11,159 nucleotides of DNA from Pseudomonadota bacterium (lineage in GTDB: Bacteria; Pseudomonadota; Gammaproteobacteria; Pseudomonadales; UBA5518). Position 1 is the first letter of the stretch. Each line of letters begins with the position of its first letter. Shown piece by piece: positions 9,755-11,159 of the stretch. The DNA is taken from NCBI GenBank assembly GCA_022705125.1, contig JAKJFB010000059.1, forward strand, positions 1-11,159, given 5' to 3'. A program made the translations under genes and the position numbers. Below the pieces are notes generated by a model. It saw only the letters and a list, made by a program, of their open reading frames with translations, did not search any database and was not told where the DNA came from.

Positions 9755-10033
9755 TCAGCGCTTGACGGTGGACGGATAGCCCGCGTTCTCGGTCGCCGCG
9801 GTCAGCTTCTGCACGTTGGCCTTGGCATCGTCGAAGGTCACGATGGCCTGGCGCTTCTCGTAGCTCACGTCGACCTTGCTCACGCCGTCGACCTTCGAGA
9901 TCGCCTTCTTCACCGTGATCGGACACGCCGCGCAGGTCATGCCCGGCACGTCCAGCGTCACGGTCTGCGGCGCTGCCTGGACACCGGCCGCGCCGGACAT
10001 GGCGAGGGCCGCGATCAAGATCAGCTTCTTCAT
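9755..10033 (-). CDS. merP: Periplasmic mercury-binding protein MerP
   Basis: A 92-aa periplasmic Hg(II) carrier that passes the ion to MerT. A Sec signal peptide (MKKLILIAALAMSGAAGVQA) ends with probable cleavage after AQA or nearby. It is followed by a ferredoxin-like heavy-metal domain with GMTCAACPITV, giving Cys34 and Cys37 as the ligands. ATG 10033 is preferred to the in-frame upstream ATG at 10069, because an AGGAG site precedes it and the protein then begins with the signal peptide. It sits 13 bp after the merT stop. Confidence 0.97.
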   Translation of the reverse strand: MKKLILIAALAMSGAAGVQAAPQTVTLDVPGMTCAACPITVKKAISKVDGVSKVDVSYEKRQAIVTFDDAKANVQKLTAATENAGYPSTVKR

Positions 10034-10046
10034 GGAGCACTCCTGG

Positions 10047-10397
10047 TCAGTAGAACAGCGGAAGGACATAGGGGAAGGCCAGCGCGATCAGCACCAGCAC
10101 GGCCACGAACCAGAAGACGGCCTTGTAGGTGGACCGCACCTGGGGGATCGCGCACACCTCGCCCGGCTTGCACTGCTGCACCGGTCGATAGATGCGACGC
10201 CACGCGAAATACATGGCGACAAGCGCAGCGCCGATGAAGAACGGGCGATAGGGCTCCAGCGCCGTTAGGTTGCCGATCCACGCGCCGCTGAAGCCCAGGG
10301 CCACCAGCACGAGCGGGCCCAGGCAGCAGGTTGACGCGAGGAACGCGGCCAGTCCGCCGGCGAAGAGCGCACCACGCCCGGTCTGCGATTCCGTCAT
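10047..10397 (-). CDS. merT: Mercuric transport protein MerT
   Basis: A 116-aa inner-membrane transporter, the usual MerT length, that brings Hg(II) from MerP to the cytoplasm. Three hydrophobic segments are visible (about 11-33, 44-66 and 92-114). Cys24-Cys25 (STCCLGPL) lie in the first helix, and Cys76 and Cys82 (QQCKPGEVC) in the cytoplasmic loop, all at family positions. ATG 10397 (MTESQTGRG) follows a GAGGAAAG site; the in-frame ATG at 10424 lies in the leader and would add nine unfamiliar residues. It is the first structural gene after the mer promoter. Confidence 0.97.
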   Translation of the reverse strand: MTESQTGRGALFAGGLAAFLASTCCLGPLVLVALGFSGAWIGNLTALEPYRPFFIGAALVAMYFAWRRIYRPVQQCKPGEVCAIPQVRSTYKAVFWFVAVLVLIALAFPYVLPLFY

Positions 10398-10433
10398 GCA
10401 CTTTCCTCGGTGTGTCGGGGACACGATGGCGTA

Positions 10434-10464
10434 AGCTTATTTCCGTACTCATGTACGGAGTCAA
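10434..10464 (-). promoter_or_regulatory. mer operon promoter and MerR operator
   Basis: Read on the minus strand, -35 TTGACT (10464-10459) and -10 TAAGCT (10439-10434) are separated by 19 bp. Between them is the MerR dyad TCCGTAC/GTACGGA (10442-10448 and 10453-10459) around 4 bp. This matches the Tn501/Tn21 mer promoter, where MerR represses without Hg(II) and untwists the long spacer to activate with it. The right arm also supplies GGAG (10457-10460), the likely ribosome-binding site of divergent merR, so repression and merR expression share bases. Confidence 0.96.
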
Positions 10465-10469
10465 GCGGG

Positions 10470-10877
10470 ATGGACAGCGATCAGCAGGGACTGACGATCG
10501 GGGCCGTCGCCAAGGCGGCCGGGGTCAACGTGGAGACCGTGCGCTTCTACCAGCGCCGCGCGCTGCTACCCGAGCCGGACAAGCCCTACGGCCGCATTCG
10601 GCGCTATGAGGCGAAGGACGTGGCGCGGGTGCGGTTCGTGAAGGCCGCACAGCGCCTTGGCTTCAGCCTCGACGAGGTTGCGGGCTTGCTGAAACTGGAC
10701 GACGGCACGCACTGTGACGAGGCGAGACAGCTCGCCGAAGCAAAGCTCGGCGATGTGCGCAAGAAGCTGAAAGACCTGCGCCGGATCGAGTCGGCGCTGG
10801 CCGTCCTCGTCCGCGACTGCTGCTCGATGCGGGGCAAGTTGTCGTGCCCGTTGATAACCACCCTGCAGAGGCAGTGA
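10470..10877 (+). CDS. merR: Mercury-responsive regulator MerR
   Basis: A 135-aa MerR-family dimeric regulator (Tn501 MerR is 144; the shortfall is at the C-terminus). The N-terminal winged helix includes [20 protein letters not shown] and RRYEAKDV. A long dimerisation helix covers about 83-115. The Hg(II) ligands are at the exact family positions: Cys82 (DGTHC), Cys117 (RDC) and Cys126 (LSCPLI); an extra Cys118 sits beside Cys117. ATG 10470 gives the correct cysteine numbering; an in-frame ATG at 10410 would start upstream of its own operator. It is divergent from merTPCA, with only 5 bp between the mer -35 box and this start. Confidence 0.97.
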   Translation: MDSDQQGLTIGAVAKAAGVNVETVRFYQRRALLPEPDKPYGRIRRYEAKDVARVRFVKAAQRLGFSLDEVAGLLKLDDGTHCDEARQLAEAKLGDVRKKLKDLRRIESALAVLVRDCCSMRGKLSCPLITTLQRQ

Positions 10878-10906
10878 AACAAGTGAAACGCCGCGTGTTG
10901 GACGAT

Positions 10907-10928
10907 TGTTGACGCAGCGAATTCAACA
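10907..10928. repeat. Small inverted repeat at a probable element boundary
   Basis: TGTTGA (10907-10912) and TCAACA (10923-10928) are perfect 6-bp inverted copies 10 bp apart, in a locally AT-richer stretch. Homology of the truncated ATPase to its full-length relative ends at 10932, immediately outside the right arm. This could be part of a recombinase attachment site or an element end. No second copy is visible in the window because the left end is outside it. Confidence 0.4.
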
Positions 10929-11144
10929 TAAGGGATGCAGGTTGTCCATCACCGTGGTCTTCCCGCGCCCGTTGCTGCCCGCAATGGCCACCAGTTGCGC
11001 GTCACCGACCAGCGCCTCGAGATCGAGCGTGATCGTGTCCCGACCGAGACCGCTGCGGATCCCCTTGAAACCAGTGAGCGTCAGCGACAGCGGTTGGTAG
11101 CCGTCGCGGGACACCTCGTCCGATTGCTTCACTTGATCGTCCAT
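10923..11144 (-). pseudogene. Second SMC-like ATPase, truncated after Walker A
   Basis: A 73-residue N-terminal fragment starting at ATG 11144 (MDDQVKQSDEV), with a GGAG/GGAAG site upstream. From residue 16 it aligns with the ATPase at 4982-7462: GFKGIRSGLGRDTITLDLE against GFRGIRDGLGRDEITLDLE, and Walker A GSNGRGKTT against GANGSGKST. By hand count 37 of 57 residues are identical. Similarity ends at MDNLHP, and two codons later comes a stop, so the coiled coil, signature and Walker B are missing. It cannot be a working ATPase. The moderate identity argues against a recent tandem duplication; a separate homologue interrupted by insertion or recombination fits better. Confidence 0.85.
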
Positions 11145-11159
11145 CTTCCTGCTCCATGC

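Noticed and set aside
10412..10424. GTGTC/GACAC hairpin in the mer leader as an attenuator
   Set aside because: Only five base pairs with a 3-base loop, no T-run and no leader peptide; mer control is explained by MerR.
10923..11144. Treating the 73-aa frame as a complete small P-loop protein
   Set aside because: It ends directly after Walker A with no Walker B or signature, and aligns with the N-terminus of a full-length ATPase up to an abrupt break.

Overview
The window is GC-rich throughout (roughly two-thirds G+C by eye). It looks like accessory DNA of a proteobacterium, most likely a beta- or gammaproteobacterium. The basis is a Tn21/Tn501-style mercury-resistance operon, GC-rich codon use and a large tyrosine-recombinase module. 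Nothing in the sequence fixes the genus. I see no rRNA, tRNA, CRISPR array or DDE-type insertion sequence.

Left third (1-4656, + strand): a tightly packed recombination operon. It holds three consecutive tyrosine recombinases (the first cut by the window edge) followed by a small helix-turn-helix/coiled-coil protein. Genes overlap or nearly touch (GTGA overlap, 9-bp gap, 8-bp overlap), so translation is probably coupled. The layout recalls the Tn554 group (TnpA, TnpB and small TnpC) and the recombinase-in-trio elements. The first and third recombinases keep the full R-K-H-R-H-Y set. The middle one keeps the Tyr nucleophile but has lost Arg I and the box II His.

Middle (4653-7598): a textbook MerR-family promoter (19-bp spacer, CueR-like operator) overlaps the stop codon of the small protein gene and points at a 77-aa protein I cannot name. 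No matching regulator or metal exporter is visible here. Convergent to it, on the minus strand, is an 826-aa SbcC/Rad50-like SMC ATPase without an SbcD nuclease partner in view.

Right (7599-10877): a complete compact mercury operon. merT-merP-merC-merA are on the minus strand and divergent merR on the plus strand, with a canonical mer operator/promoter between them. MerP captures periplasmic Hg(II), MerT and MerC move it inward, MerA reduces it to volatile Hg(0), and MerR switches the operon on. All diagnostic cysteines are present. Downstream, transcription from mer would run towards the SMC ATPase gene.

Right edge (10878-11159): the first 72 or so codons of a second SMC-like ATPase, about 65% identical to the first over 57 residues. 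It stops abruptly just after Walker A. The break coincides with a small TGTTGA/TCAACA dyad. I read this as the probable right boundary of the recombinase-mer element, inserted into (or recombined with) an ATPase gene related to one it carries itself.
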